From: Deroplatys truncata
Taxonomy: Eukaryota; Arthropoda; Insecta; Mantodea; Mantidae
Length of the DNA stretch: 64,000 bases
Assembly: GCA_030765065.1 (NCBI GenBank)
Contig: CM060978.1
Location: forward strand, 224,087,498 to 224,151,497
Direction of reading: 5' to 3'
Shown: positions 9,590-23,324 of the stretch, piece after piece
How the letters are laid out: every line of letters begins with the position of its first letter
Numbering within the stretch: position 1 is the first letter of the stretch
Notes under the pieces: model-generated
The model's database searches: none
Told to the model about the DNA's origin: nothing
The model's input: the letters and a program-made list of their open reading frames with translations, nothing else
Position numbers and translations under genes: made by a program

Positions 9590-12500
9590 GGTACATTATA
9601 TTCCTTGTGGTTTACCAGGTAAAAATGTGATTCAGTTGGCGAATTAATTTAAGAAAAAGGTAATGCAAATTTCTTTCTTAAAGGTGACCACCAAAATTCA
9701 TAAAATTATGTGTGAGATACAGTTAAGGAATTATAACTACACTGCAAATTAAGTAATTATCTAGGACAGCAGTTAGTCTGCAGTAATATTGATTACCACA
9801 TACTAGTTTATTATTACTGAGAATATAGCATAAAGCTTATTACCATCATAGTGTTAAAGAATTTAAATAAGGACAGTTGCCAGTGATTATAAATCATTAA
9901 TGATAAAATTACTTTTTGTAAATATTATAATGCCATATTTTAGTTACTGTTGACATTGGATATTGGAAAAATAGCACTAAGCTGCACATAAACAATGAGG
10001 AAGGAATTTTTGAATGCAAATCATTAATGAATAATACTAAATAATAAATACATGGTAATCTTCACACAACATAACATTGTGTATTTCCACAATAAATACA
10101 GCTATTTATGTCAAAGGTTAAATCAGCACATGAAGAAAAATGCAAATTCCTTTATATAAATAAATAGCACACACAATGATTGTATTATATCAGGCCTTAC
10201 TTGAATGTTGATGTAAAAACATATGAACTTGTAGGTTAGCCATAAAACAAATTTTATGTAATGCAAATCTATGTACAAAAAAAACAAAATTATGTATCAT
10301 GGCAGTGGATACTTGTAAATATGATGATAAAACTCTTGAACTTGTTATTCCATTATTAGGCATTATTAGAATTTATTGCATCAACATCGAGAGATTATGA
10401 TTTTGAGTGTTTGTTCTCATATATCACCTTTCAATTAGAGATATTTTATCACTTTAACATTGGGAGTTATGGATAATTATTTTATAATTTCTTCATACAT
10501 GAAGGAGGAGGAGGAGAAATATGCGTCAAGAAATTAAGAATTTTGCTGCTACTTTTTATTTTTAGTTAAGGAAGCTTGAGGGATAAATTTTTGAACTATT
10601 AAATATATATTTATACCTAGGTATACCATAAATCCTGTTACAAACTTTTGACAGGGACTGTACGAGTTTTCATGGTTATGCCTCTATCAGCTTAGCAAAG
10701 CATCAAGGGACCATTGTGAGTTCAGCTGTATTAGAGAGAACGTATATTGCAAAACTTTTAGTATGGAGCGGGGTGATTATGAAAACCATGTGGCAGTAAT
10801 AGTCCTTTAGTGGGAAAATCATCTAAAACCCAAAGGCTGCCACATTATTGAATGACAAATGTATTGTATTAATTCATTTTGTAGCATTTTAAGTGTGCAT
10901 AGCTCTGAAATTTTTTATTTCAGAATATTGTACCAAATCTCATTTTGTAGATAGAAGTCCGCATTTCGTTACAGCATATACTAATTATTTTTATAATATT
11001 CACAAAAATCTATATAGAGTTTTTACTTATTTTAAGCATCTTCGGATTTTTACAAAAATAAAATATTAGACTGAGAATAATTTATAGTGTCATTAAGGGA
11101 AGCTGGCAATGTTGGTAAAGTGGTTATGTTTGGGTGTTCATAGTCATAACACAAAAAGTGAATAACGCAGCGATTTACATAGTTGATGCATGATAAGCAC
11201 TAAGCGCTCTGTGAAGCTGTGAGGAAATGCTCAGAACTGCATACTGCTTAGTATGCGTTCTCCTTGTTTAACCATGCACAGCAGCTTGCTTGACCTTCAG
11301 TTCAAAACAAACATGCGGCAGCGACCATGAGCAGATAAAGTCATTTACTTCTTTGTTTTAGATGAAACCTTCTCAGTAACCATTATAGTAAAATAAATGC
11401 TTGATTGTGTTTAAATTATGGAATCTTACCATATATAATAAAATTATTTTTCTCAATTCGTAGTCGCCTGCACTTGAAAAAATAGAAAAGTCTTTACTTA
11501 AATAAAAATAAGAAGAACGAGTTTATTTATCAGCATGAAATTAAAGTTTGGAGAATCAGAATAAAGCTCATCAATTTACATAAATAGATTTAAAGGTTTC
11601 AGAATTATAACAGCTTGAAGTATGAAATTTTAGGAAGATACAATAAATTTGGACAATTTTAATTGCAAAACTATGATGTTCTAAATTTTAAGAATTTGCA
11701 TAAAGCTTGTATTGGGCTTGTCCACAAATACAAAAAAGAAAAAGTTGAGTTTTGTTTAAAAAATGCAAGGTCAATTTTCCTTCTATTTCAAACAATTTCA
11801 AATGAAATATCCCATTCATCAAACTTCAATGCAACATACAGATTTTGGATTGCACTCTCACCCCAAAGACATAGATTCCAACTGCAGTTGCAGAATATCA
11901 AGCACAGCAAAATTCAAAACGTTAGGATGTTGAATGCTGAGAACTGGATCCAGTGACTAGTTAATAGAAAATTTACAGAACAGGGCTGCTGATCTATATA
12001 GCTTTTCTAAAGGAATGCTTTGCAACTCTTTTATGAATAAATGAAGCTATAAAAGCTAACAAAAATGCTACTAGAGCACCTTCTTCCTTTTGCCAACATT
12101 ACTTCTTAAAAATAGCCAGATGCTAATTTTGACACAGCTGCTATCATAAAGTTTCATTTGTTATTGTTAACATTTAAAAAGCATATAAGTAATATAATTC
12201 TAAATATATGAGCCAAAGCTAAACTCATGCAAATTTCTATTCATTTTCCTTTTTTCTTCTTTTTTCTCTTCTTACATATTAAAGCTGTAACATTTTGAAA
12301 GTGCTTCAAAGCTGACAAATTTTATTCTGCACTGGGATAAATCAGCAAAGGGAAAATATAATAATTTATTATTACTCATTCTTCCAGAGCTACTGCATAG
12401 ATATGTTGCTTTTGCATATTTTAGATTTAACTCTGTTCAATGCTAACAGAGTTGAATATTGAAAGATGAATTACACAGAAAGCAAAAGGCAGAATATGAA

Positions 12501-13200
12501 GCAAGTTATATATCAAAAGCCAACACCACTATATAAGCTTAGTTAAAAGGAACAAACACCACTGTTTAGTTTATATGTACATATTTTTCATTTAGTGCAT
12601 CACAGGAAAATCTGGTACTTTCATAATGGGAAATTTTTCTTTTAAAATATGCACATAATGGTAAGCATTAAGTGGAGAAAAGATGCACCATGTATATAAA
12701 CTTAAGCAGAGAAAATAGGACTCCTGCATTTTAAAATCCAACTGCATTCCCCAACACTGATACTGTTGAGCATAGTTCCTTCAAGTGTGATTATTTAAAA
12801 CCATGAAGAGCGAACCCAGTTGTTGTCTACTCAGTTATTACAAATATCCAAACACAGAAGTTATTGCTAGAAATACTTTCATAAGTATGCATTTATTACT
12901 GTACAGTGCAAAAAAAAAAAATGAAAACACTGTCAGTGATGGAGAACACAGATGAACAAAAGAAGAGCAGGTTCAGAACTGATAATGGATTTAATTTTAG
13001 AAATGCATTAAACAGCCACAATGAAAAGTGTATTTGTTCCTTAAGAAAATTAAATTAGTTACTAAATTCATTCGGATATAGCATATGCCTCAAAAAATAA
13101 AGATGAAGCACTGAAGTTACAAACCTCATAAAAATTCAGCATGATCTTAAAAAATGCACATCAATTTGCACCTCAAAAGTGATTTAAAGTGTTAACTCAC
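9590..13200. other. AT-rich DNA downstream of last placed exon
   Basis: Strongly AT-rich with chance frames (for example 11663-11956). No exon with family-like peptide or paired splice sites was found, which is notable because the missing 3-prime exons of the host gene should lie on this side. Confidence 0.45.
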
Positions 13201-13528
13201 CACTCCTGTGTTTTTCTCCTCCAGTAAGATCTGATGATAAAAGACTACTGCTTGGCTTGCGAAGTCCAGAATCTCCGGATTTGGTTGTTTCTTTCAGCTT
13301 ATGCTCTTCCAACTTTACTAAGTTCACATTACATTTTAGTAATTTGAGACTTTTAGCATCTATATTGTTGTTATTAGTCACAGCAGGCTTGAACTTGGTG
13401 CTCCCAAAGATTCTATTTGCTGTTAATGTTGGTGGTTTCAAGATATCTGGCTTCAATGCTTTCAGTTTGGGAGCAGCACAATCATCTGCATCAAACCTTT
13501 GCCGTGTGTTGACAGATAATTCTGTGAC
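13201..13528 (-). CDS. wge: wge-like exon, last one firmly placed
   Basis: The acceptor TTATGATTGTAG lies above 13528 and the donor GTGAGTTAAC starts at 13200. The exon has 109 codons plus one base (phase 1 out). It continues the main exon as PPPVLEK-VTELSVNTRQRF and then runs through a Lys/Leu/Asn-rich stretch with NRIFGSTKFKP and a Ser-rich end (KPSSSLLSSDL). No BAH domain lies here. The next exon must begin with the last two bases of a codon. It is either outside the window to the left or the doubtful block at 5454-5554. Confidence 0.78.
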
Positions 13529-13840
13529 CTACAATCATAAACTCTTTATAAGCCAAAATACTTGAGCAATTATTATACAGGGTATACAAAAGTGGCAGAG
13601 CACACTTAAGTAGTGAAAGGTATAAACTAATAATTATCTCACAAATAAACCACTTGTGAAGTATATTTTTATGAAATATATTTTGCTCCTTTTGTTTAGT
13701 TTTCATCATTCCAACTTTATCTAACACTACTGAAAGTTTAAATTGCCACATGAATGATTTTACTATTGCTGGATTTTAAAACCAATAAAAGCTTACCACT
13801 AAATTATGCCCATCATTATGTATGTTAAAAAGTGCATTTA

Positions 13841-14636
13841 CAGGGTGTCCACTGTCTTGAAGGTTTAAAATTCCAGTATATATCCAGTACAGATTTCAAC
13901 AAAATTCCAGAACTGCATTGAATCATATTGTAGTAAAAATGCAGCAGTATTCAAATGCATGTCGTAGCTACCTTAAAATTTTAACAGTTTTATTTTTTTT
14001 GCAGTCATAATAAGAATCTGTGTTTATTACTAGCTGCCCTACTCATGTTGCATGGAGGGCTTATTAAATATTGAATGATGATTTAATTAAATTTACTCTC
14101 TGCACTCTTTCTGAAATCATTGTACAATGGTCTAGAAGCTTTTTTATACTGAATTCTCCCCCTTACCTGTTAGAACTGTAGTTTCATAAAATTCCCATCT
14201 CACGCTATTCATAATAATGGACCAAAAATTCACTAATATTTGGAGAAATGAAAAGGAAAAATCAGCAGAGTTAGCATTTCTAATCTTAGTCTCCCCCCTC
14301 CAATTCCCTCCCTTGCAACAATCTTCAAAATTTTGGAAATGTACAGAAAATACTGTAATTTTAAAAGTGAAAGATTATCAAATATTTTCATTATTTTTAC
14401 ATAAGGTAAAAGATTATGAAAACAAATGAAAAACAATAACATTAAACTTATTTGATTAGCAAGATTTTCCAAAAACCAATCACTTACAAATTCAATCTGA
14501 AATAAATTAATGTTATATGGATATTTCATCTAATTTTTCCGGTATATAATCGCTAATTCCAGTATAATTTAAGATATCCAGTGTGTAAAAAAAATCAAGT
14601 ATACTTCCAGTGTAACTAGTATTAGTAGACACCCTG
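13841..14636. mobile_element. MITE-like DNA transposon, 796 bp, 5-bp TSD
   Basis: Ends CAGGGTGTCCACT and AGTAGACACCCTG are inverted, flanked on both sides by ATTTA (13836-13840 and 14637-14641). CCAGTATA-like motifs recur near both ends. Frames inside are not recognisable, so it is non-autonomous. The CAGGGTGTC end recalls hAT or similar superfamilies, but the 5-bp duplication does not fit hAT's 8 bp. Confidence 0.65.
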
Positions 14637-14641
14637 ATTTA

Positions 14642-16345
14642 GCAAAATTCTATCTAGAATAGTCTCTTTAAATAACTAGAAGAAGAGTTCACAAGACAGT
14701 GATAAAAATTAAGTACATAGGTGTTTGACTGTCAATCAGTACACAAGAACTGAATACTTCATAAATTAGTTCTTAGAGGCCATTTTTCCATTAATTAATT
14801 CCTTTCATCACTGTTTTGTTTCACTGGCTGGCATGCACAAATACTTTACACATATAAAACAAAAGGAAATTAACTATACCTTTTCTGCAGTCATGTAATT
14901 ACTCCTCCTAATTTAATGGAAATGGAAGGTAAAATTGCATAGGCAAATAAGTAGTATTATTCTGGATTAATAGGTTTGTTTACAAAGCCCCTCAAAGAGC
15001 ACATACAGATAAAATAATTTAATAAAAGGAATTACAGGTAGTTAAACAACACAACCATGCACTTGTGAAATAAAATCCCACAAAAGCAACAAACATCTTA
15101 TCTGTTTCCTTCAAAATTAAGAAAAGTTCCTTCAAAGATTTTTAAAATGTATCCTTTTCTCTAACAAACCACATATTCCACGTTTTAGGTCAATTTCTCA
15201 GTTGTATCTGTTGCTTTTTAGCCTGAATGGAACAAGTATCAGTTTATTTAAATAACAAGCACTGACATACTGTAAATGTTATTTTCTGAATAACAAAGCA
15301 TTAAAATGCCATAACCACTAATAGATCTGTAGACTATATCCTCCTAAGTAATACTGCAAGCACATGATGATCATTTACCATTTCTAGTATGTTTATATTG
15401 GGACTTAGATGATAGGAATATTCCTTTGAATAATATGCGCCCCCCCAATCTCCAAAAGGACAGTCTGACAAGCTTAAAAATTATTGCTACTGATCTTTTA
15501 GAAAATTATTGTGAAAATTCAGGTTTATTTAAAATCTTGACAGGCTCAATTCACCAGATACTCAATAACTACAATAAAACCCATATGCTAAATAAGAAAC
15601 AGATAATTAGCTATGTCCTAACAACTTATCATTCCCATTTCAAGATGCATTTCTAAATCTTGAAGAATCCATAGAAAATAATAATCCATAACCGTTGCAA
15701 AGCATGCATCACATCTAAATTGAAAGAGAATGCAGGAGGCATGGCAAAGCACAATTTAAATTAGGTTCATTCACAATCAGTGATGCTTACAAAAAAATTA
15801 TTTACATCTGCATGTATATAAAAGTTATATATAAGCATCAATTAACAATAAAATCATGGATTTCAAGTAAAGAAATTAATACACATCACACTATTAAATA
15901 AAAAATGCAAAATGTAACTGGTGATTAGAAATAAACAAAAAAAGCAGCTGTAACTCACAGAAGTGGCAAAAATAAATAACTGAAATACTTATTTTCTGTT
16001 TAGATTAATTGACTGATCATAATAATTTCATTCAAAAATAACTATTAAATAGATTTACTATTTTATAAACTGCACACGAAGTAGTTTGTTTTGAGTAAAA
16101 TGTCTATCCCCCTGTCTTTATAGCCTGATAGTACAGAATGGGTGAAAAGTCACAGAACATGTATGTATTTACATACCATCTGATTTTTCTTTACTTGTAA
16201 AACAAATGTTCTTGGAAATATATTTGTTAAGCACTTATTATGTACTTGTATGCATTCCTCCGTGATCTCTGCTGAGAATGAAGAGCAAATATGGCACCAT
16301 GTTTTATGCATTTGGCACCTGTCTGAAATGCTCGTTAATTTATTC
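14642..16345. other. Intron DNA, nothing recognised
   Basis: AT-rich intronic sequence with no repeat boundaries or coding frames that can be supported. Confidence 0.45.
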
Positions 16346-16349
16346 ATTC

Positions 16350-16717
16350 ACAGTGAAGAAAGATTTCATGTGGTTGTGCATAGTTGATAGCAGTACTTCT
16401 AGCTTGGCGGCACATTTACTTTTGGATTTCATCCACATTCTAGCCAATTAATTGGAGACTACAACACAAGTTTCCCATTCGGCTGAAGGTCTGCCACTTT
16501 TAACACTTCTGGGGCTGACATTTTTTTCTCACTTTAACAATGGTGCTTTACCAAACCGAGCCTTAAAATCCTGCATCATGTCACTCATGCATTTTCCAGA
16601 ATGTGGCCGCTTATAGACTTGTACAGCAACCACAAGTCTTTCCTCCACACTAAAGATACTTGTATGCCATTCTGAATTAATGACTAATAAAATTAAACCC
16701 TTGGCCCAATTATTCAC
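16350..16717 (-). pseudogene. Mariner-like N-terminal HTH remnant (DUF4817-like)
   Basis: The minus frame contains FSVEERLVVAVQVYKRP and FKARFGKAPLLK, which fits the helix-turn-helix head (SxEER...F..RF....P) of insect mariner relatives carrying a DUF4817 domain. Downstream sequence is broken by stops. No TIR was found. Confidence 0.4.
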
Positions 16718-16719
16718 TA

Positions 16720-18213
16720 TGGCTTGTTATTTGTATCGCATTGTTGTGCCAATAATTTTCATGCACAAATTTGAAAAACCAACTGTACTGGTACTTTTCA
16801 CCCACAATATAGTTGACTTAATATTCTATGGGAATATGAACCTATTTCAGGTAAATCTTTGCATTACTATGCAACATCAGTTACTGCAAGCAAAAAATGG
16901 AATGCTCAGTGGTGGAATTCCTTCCACATCCTTCTTCCCCAAGTTTATGTAGACTATATTGAGTTTTAAATTCATATTTCATTTAGATTGAACAGTTTGA
17001 ACCTTTATATAAAGCCACCAGCAGGTTAGCATGTTATGCTCATTGAAGACCATCAAGCCATAAAAAATTGTGCAGTGCAACCTAAACTTAGTCCTTCATA
17101 TTGAACAGCAGCCCAGAACAAGCTCTCAATATAAAAAATGCAACATTGACTCCACAGCAGAACATAATACAGTTTTTGCCAGAAAAAAGAAGAAGAAGAA
17201 GAAGAAACTGTATATCCCTGCTAATACAAATTCTTATGGACTAACAAATGCCAGTTCAGTTAACAAAGTTTGAATTGACAGATTAAACTGTACAACTGTG
17301 ATTGCACATTAAAATAAGTATGACTGGTCGATTGATTTCTTTCAGTTTGGACAAACAAGACTCCAAGGTAGCAATTATTCACAATGCATATAATTAAACC
17401 TTTCAAATAGTGAAGAAACTTTATTATCATGTTTGATTAACCTCATGCTACCTCTCCTCTCCCCTCCAAAAAACACAGATTTTTCTAATATTTTTAGAGT
17501 AACCAAACTACTAACTACAAAGCGGAAACAGCTCAACTGGGCCAGAGCCTACCCTCCTTAACGCCAACCCGAACCGAGGATTCACACTCCGCAGGATGTT
17601 TGAGACAATGTATAGAATTAAATGCAGTTATAATATGCAGTTTATCCAAGGAATAATTTAGAGAATATAAAACTATAGGATCAGTTTTAAGTATGATTTA
17701 CCCAAATTCAGCTAAGTATTTGAATTTCCATCTTTATTGGTTAAACTAACTTGATTAAAGCAAGTTGCATTTACCTGATTTCAGACAAACTATGACACAC
17801 TGTAGGTGCTTTTATTAGCTGTGAATAGGAAAGAAAATCCATCAATAAACTTAAATTTTTGTAATTATTGGTAAATTTGCTTTTCATAAAACATTATTCA
17901 ATTAATCAAATTGCTGATCAGTCATTTAATTTTTGCCATATCTACCTAACAGCAACAAAAACATATGGAAAAATGTATGCACTTGGTTTATTTCAAAGAC
18001 AACATCCATTCCAATTACATTAAATAGATTTCATAAGCAAAAGACAGAAGCAAACAAAAATGACACAGAAACAGTGACTTTGTTAGCTGCAACTAAAATG
18101 TTAGTTTATAGAAAAGGTGGAGTAAGGAACATCTCGCACTATCTTCAGGATGATGCACATGCATTCTGTGAGGGAAGCGAAGAAGTGGTGTGCAATGAAG
18201 CATCTTGACATAC
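16720..18213. other. Intron DNA with a GC-rich patch
   Basis: Mostly AT-rich, with a GAA microsatellite near 17188-17206. At about 17518-17600 a GC-rich patch (GGGCCAGAGCCTACCCTCC, CCCGAACCGAGGATTC) interrupts the intron. It may be a short retroposed fragment, not identified. Confidence 0.4.
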
Positions 18214-19668
18214 CTTTTCCAGGACAGGAGGTGGCAGCTCATGAGATGCAGAGTCCCTGTTCTTGAGCAGGGGTGGTCGACCCACTCTAGGTTTGGAATT
18301 ACTGGGAGAATTTGGTGGTAAATCCAGACAGAGTCTATTGCACCTCTTCCTTGGTCGACCTGGTCCTCTCTTCACAGGACTCACAACTGCTGATACCTCC
18401 CCTAATTCTGGAGAGCCTTCTATTGAATTAGTTGACAGTGCAGATGAAGATGATTTCTTGGGTGTCAACTTTGAAAGCTCCCGTTGCTTCTCCCGGTATT
18501 TACGCTGTAGTTCAGCCAACCTCATACGCATTTCCATTTCGGAAGTGTCCATAAGTTCAGAGGATGCTGTGGACGGACTGGCACACAAGGACGAGCCTGG
18601 CAGCAGATGCTGCTGGGAGCTGCTGGCACAATGCTGGGGACTGCTGGAACCACTGCGCCCTCCATTGCCATTACAAGCCACACTAGTACTGCTGCTACCA
18701 TGCAGATGATAGTGGTGCATTCCTTTGCTTGCAATGAACTTTCTACACTCCCGCTCGGACTCCCGTGTCTTATAATTACGATTAACATCCACACTTCCAG
18801 ACTTTTGGCTGCCCAGGTGATCTGTTCTACAGCTTGAAGCAGCCTGCTTTTCTTCTGCCTCCCCTTCAGCTTGGGATGTGCTCCCTAATGGGCTTGGAGG
18901 GCTAGACTGTGGCCACGACCCTGATTGTGTAGATTTAGATGTTGCAACTTCTTCCATAAATCTCTGTTCCGCTAACGCACACAACAGAGTGAGGCCTCCA
19001 AGCATACTGCCATTTCCTAATCCATTGCTCACACCTTCCCCAAACTTTTGTCCTTCACCCTGATTCACAATGAAACACTTATTTTCACTACTGCCACTGT
19101 CACAAGCTGGAATGTCACTTCCACAATTCACATTTCTGTCCACATTGCTTTTTGTATTGTTTGTGCAAATCTGGCCGGAAACTACGTTTGAAATTTTGTT
19201 ATCACAGTTTTTACTGATGGACATATTTCCATCACTGGCACTAAAAGTGTTAACGTCCTCCCTGTCAGAGAGCCTGTCTTCTGAAGACTTTGTAGGTGTT
19301 GATGCAGACTGATGACAAAGCATTTGCAGTGTTTCGGCGGCTTTCTCGTCAGCTGGCCTGATTTCTGACATATCAGGCTTTTCCAAGGATGTCACAGTTG
19401 CCTTTGAGATTGCAGCTTTACTGCTCATGCTGGAGGAATCTGCCATGACATTAACAGCCAGAGCACTATTGGGCCGCTGATCTGTTTTGTCATGACGTTG
19501 AACAAGATGGCTCTCAAACTGCTCAATACTATTGGATAACAGTTCTAAACCACTCAAGTCTACTGCAGGCTGCTCCTCCACTTTTGTCTTTGTTTCAGAC
19601 ACAGATGATACCTCCATGCATGACAGTTTCATGTTGGATGCTGAGCACTCAGGAACAGTCTGCCTCAT
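18214..19668 (-). CDS. wge: wge-like main exon with helical motif and AT hooks
   Basis: The largest exon is 1455 nt and 485 codons, phase 0 at both ends. The acceptor TATCTCCAG lies directly before an ATG at 19668, so this Met is internal, not necessarily a start. The donor GTATGTCAAG starts at 18213. Within the exon, residues about 1-210 are Ser/Asn-rich and acidic. Around 223 is GLTLLCALAEQRFMEE. About 300-370 is Ser-rich. Around 379 comes the basic helix MRLAELQRKYREKQREL, the signature shared with BAHCC1/TNRC18. AT hooks sit near 434 (KRGPGRPRKR) and 466 (PRVGRPPLLK). AT hooks bind the minor groove of AT-rich DNA, so the protein is probably nuclear and chromatin-bound. Plus-strand frames here are shadows. 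Confidence 0.85.
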
Positions 19669-22210
19669 CTGGAGATATAAATTATCCTTTTATCCCACAT
19701 AATTAATAAGTTATACAAAGCTTGTCTTCTAGTTATAGTGAAAGACCAAAACAATTTAGCAAAGAGGATCAATTATTTAAATAAACTTATTTGTTTTATA
19801 TAGCGATTGATATTTACATTAGCAAAGAGTTGAAACTTCCAAAGATACTACATAAGATTGTGCATATTTACCTATATAAGTCTACCTCAGTCAAGAACCA
19901 TTTTGATGTAAACAATGGGAAGGAGTTGATTACCTTTTCGCATGTTTCATGTGTATATATAAGTTTTGTGGCATTTAGAGTCTAAGCTTCTTTACATGCC
20001 CAAGGATACAGAGGTGTTGGGAAATAAGGTCATTATCCAGAACTGAAGCCCTAATAGGGGCTGATAGTTTGCAGTGCTATTACCAGTAAGGAAATAGCTA
20101 AGAGTATGTATCTCTTGATGTGGTTACCTGCATCATAACAAAGAAATACTCATGACCTTGATTCTTCCAACTACAACATAACGATGTTATGTCTCCCTTG
20201 CCTCTTTTCTTTCGCATGTTTGTTCCAGAATCACACTTGTCTGAGCAAGATTATAACTAAACATTACTAGCAAAGAGTGCTCTAAAACAACTATTGTCCA
20301 GTTTTCGTAAAACGAAGGTAATTTGCATTTCTTTTAGTGTGAAAAAATAGCTTTGTATCATATTTAATCACTTCAAATAGATGCACCATTTTGTTAATGG
20401 TTACTTAATCTCCATAGATGACATAGGCATCACTACATTCCATGATCTGTCTCTGCTTGTTTGAACATGCACATTTAAGAACTCTGACCACATTTGTGTT
20501 ATGGATCCAGGCATTTTAACAAACTTCTGATCCAGTCAGTATAGGAAATGGCAGTAACGTACAAATGGACACTTAACGTAGACTTGGCTGGACTACGTGA
20601 TTGACTGGCAAGTTTACGTCACAGTCTCTAACTATGGACACTAAATGCATGTAGAATTAAATGCTCTTCTGGATTTTAATAGTCTAAAATGCATTTTGCC
20701 AAGATAGCTCTTAAAAACATAAAAAGTGAATATAGTAGGAATGAAATACCTTACAAGAGGTACAAGCACCATTGGGGGGGGGGGGCTAATTTACAGTTCC
20801 CATTAGTTAGTGGCTGTCGTGTTAGCCAATTACGCTACCCAACCAAATCTAATAAAATGCTTGTATGCTGACAGCATCAAAATTCATGTTAGAACAAACC
20901 TAGGTGCATTCCAACACAACAGTCTCTGATAGCATGTGATTATAGTTCACTTAAAAGTCTGTGATTGCCTAATGTGCATGCATTGGTTTAGCATCTAGCA
21001 CCAATCAGAATTGGTACATGCTATTTGCTATGTACTGATCCTCTACTCTGATGGGATCAGAAGTTTTCTGGATTCAACCTTATGCATGTGAGTTATTAAT
21101 GTATGGTTTACAACACATATGCGTTACATCTAAATGCTTATAATTACTGCTGACTTAATTCACTTAACCACATACATGCCTTTTATGTTCCACAGCGGTA
21201 TCTGTTTGCAGTACAAAATATAACAAATATGGGAGTTTTTACAGTGGTATTAAATTCTACACAAAATGACTATGGACTTTAATATTCCATTTCCAAGTCT
21301 ATTTATTGCAGAAGTATCTTCAAGCTTATTATATACACGAAGTTCTAGTGAGTGACTTTGCAGCTCCTTTTAATAAGTAAAATAAATTACATCATATAAT
21401 TTAGCCACAATGGCAATTTAATTTTAAAACTTTAGTAGGTTTCAGTTTGATATAACCTATACATTATAAATCAGTACAATGATGCATCTTCAAAGTAATT
21501 GTTCCAATTGTATCTATTTCAGTTCCATCCCATCCCCTTATTTCTCTTAATATATTGTTGACTAGGAATATAATTTATGTGTTTACTACATTATTTTCAA
21601 GCTTCAGGGATTTGTTGACTTTCTGAAAATGCAGATTTAATACGTCATATTCTGATAATATGAAAAACAACACTGCTTTTGGAAAATATAGCACCAACTT
21701 TTATAGGTGCAATATAAAAATTTATATTGCCTAACAAAATTTTTAAGCCAGGTTTCCTTCTGTAGTGTCAAGATATTAAAAACTACAACAGGTCTCCATG
21801 TGACTTCTTTCTCTTCCCCAAGAACATATTGAAAGTAAAAGGGCAAGTAATCAAAACCATTAGAAAGATAAAATCAAAACCACAGATGCCAAAATGAGAG
21901 TATTCCATTTGTAACATAAGTGCTTGAGGTCAATGTGTGCACAGCAAATGAGGGTGACAGTGGTGTTTAACTTTCCAGATATGGTTTACTTTCATTTGTG
22001 GGTGTGAACTGGAAAATTTTGGATCACCCCTCACATATGGCACATACAGTAGAATAAGAAATGTGAAGAGAAAGTAAACAAGGCAATGCAACTGGTAGAA
22101 GAAAAATTTACAAGCTCACTGAGATCTTCATGATTACACATACATTTGAATTCACTAATGAGACATTTTCCTCCTAACATGGTACACTATAAATGAATAC
22201 TTAAACATAC
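19669..22210. other. Intron DNA, nothing recognised
   Basis: AT-rich intron with a short poly-G run near 20774. No gene or repeat could be delimited. Confidence 0.45.
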
Positions 22211-22441
22211 CTGGGTGTCGACGGACTGTGTCTTTAGCATTTCACAAACACTTTCATCCTCACTGGGTGTATCAGTCTGATTGCTGGCATCTTGTACTGT
22301 CACCTGTGGTATTCCTGTCATCCTAATCTGTGATGAGCTGTGGTCCTCAGGCAGCACAGTCACTGTACTAGTTGCCTCTTCCCCCTCAGACTGGCTTGTA
22401 GTACAAGCTTCTGAAGCTTCAGGATTGCATGGAGACGTTGC
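22211..22441 (-). CDS. wge: wge-like exon, acidic Ser/Thr-rich
   Basis: The acceptor ends AATGACAG above 22441 and the donor GTATGTT starts at 22210. The exon is 231 nt, 77 codons, phase 0 both ends. The peptide is acidic and Ser/Thr-rich (SQSEGEEATS, TPSEDESVCEM) and ends SVDTQ. This matches no named domain, and acidic disorder is typical of this family's N-terminal half. It joins directly to the large exon below at MRQTVPE. Confidence 0.72.
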
Positions 22442-23324
22442 CTGTCATTATACAGTTAAGAAACAAAGGTTACCATTTAGGTACTACAAGAAATGTATTA
22501 AAATGCATTTATTTCTACCTCTCCTATGCTACTTAACCACAATGCTCAAACAAAAATTGTATTTCCTACTAGCCAGATGCGACTGTGAGGTACTGCAATA
22601 GCAATAATAATAAGTAATAACAATAACATACCACAGGAAATCTACCTCTATGATAAATGTATCATTCAGCAGTGAATAACAGTTCATCTTGCAACAGATA
22701 ACCTTACTTCTATTACTACTCAAACTCATTTTTTCTTTGCCATAATGCTGTTCACCGAACAAAATATTCTAATGCATTTTCACTTTAGTTTTGGAAATTC
22801 TTAGCACAATTTCTATTCCATTTATATGGAAGTCTTTCTACAGTGAATTGAGGTGTTATCTTGTTTGAGTCCTTGAGTTGGCAACATTTCATAGTGCTTA
22901 GCTTCAAAGAGAATTGTGTCAATAACATGATACCACTGACAGCAGGTATGATGCTTAAGGAAAAAAGAGTGCATTAATTGCGTAAGAAGCAGCCTATACA
23001 AATCTTATTGCTTTTTTTTTTTTTGTACGGGTTGGGAGGAAATCATTTACCTACATTTACTTTTAACTACTCTGGTAATATCAGCCTTTAGAAACAATTC
23101 CTTGGTGTCAATTTGTTGGCACTAGATTTCAATTCTTTATAACTTCAAAACACACATTCACTCCCATTTTCATAAATTTAGGCTATGTACAGGGTATGGA
23201 ACGATTCTAGTCATAAAAGTTCCACAACCCCAACATGGAATCCTGGGAGCTCTGGAATTAGAAGTCAGCATGCTGATCACTCCAAAGTTGAATCTCTTGT
23301 GATCTTGACTCTTCAAAAGAATAT

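Noticed and set aside
18263-18709. 148-codon plus-strand frame
   Set aside because: It lies entirely antisense to the main coding exon and has no recognisable content.
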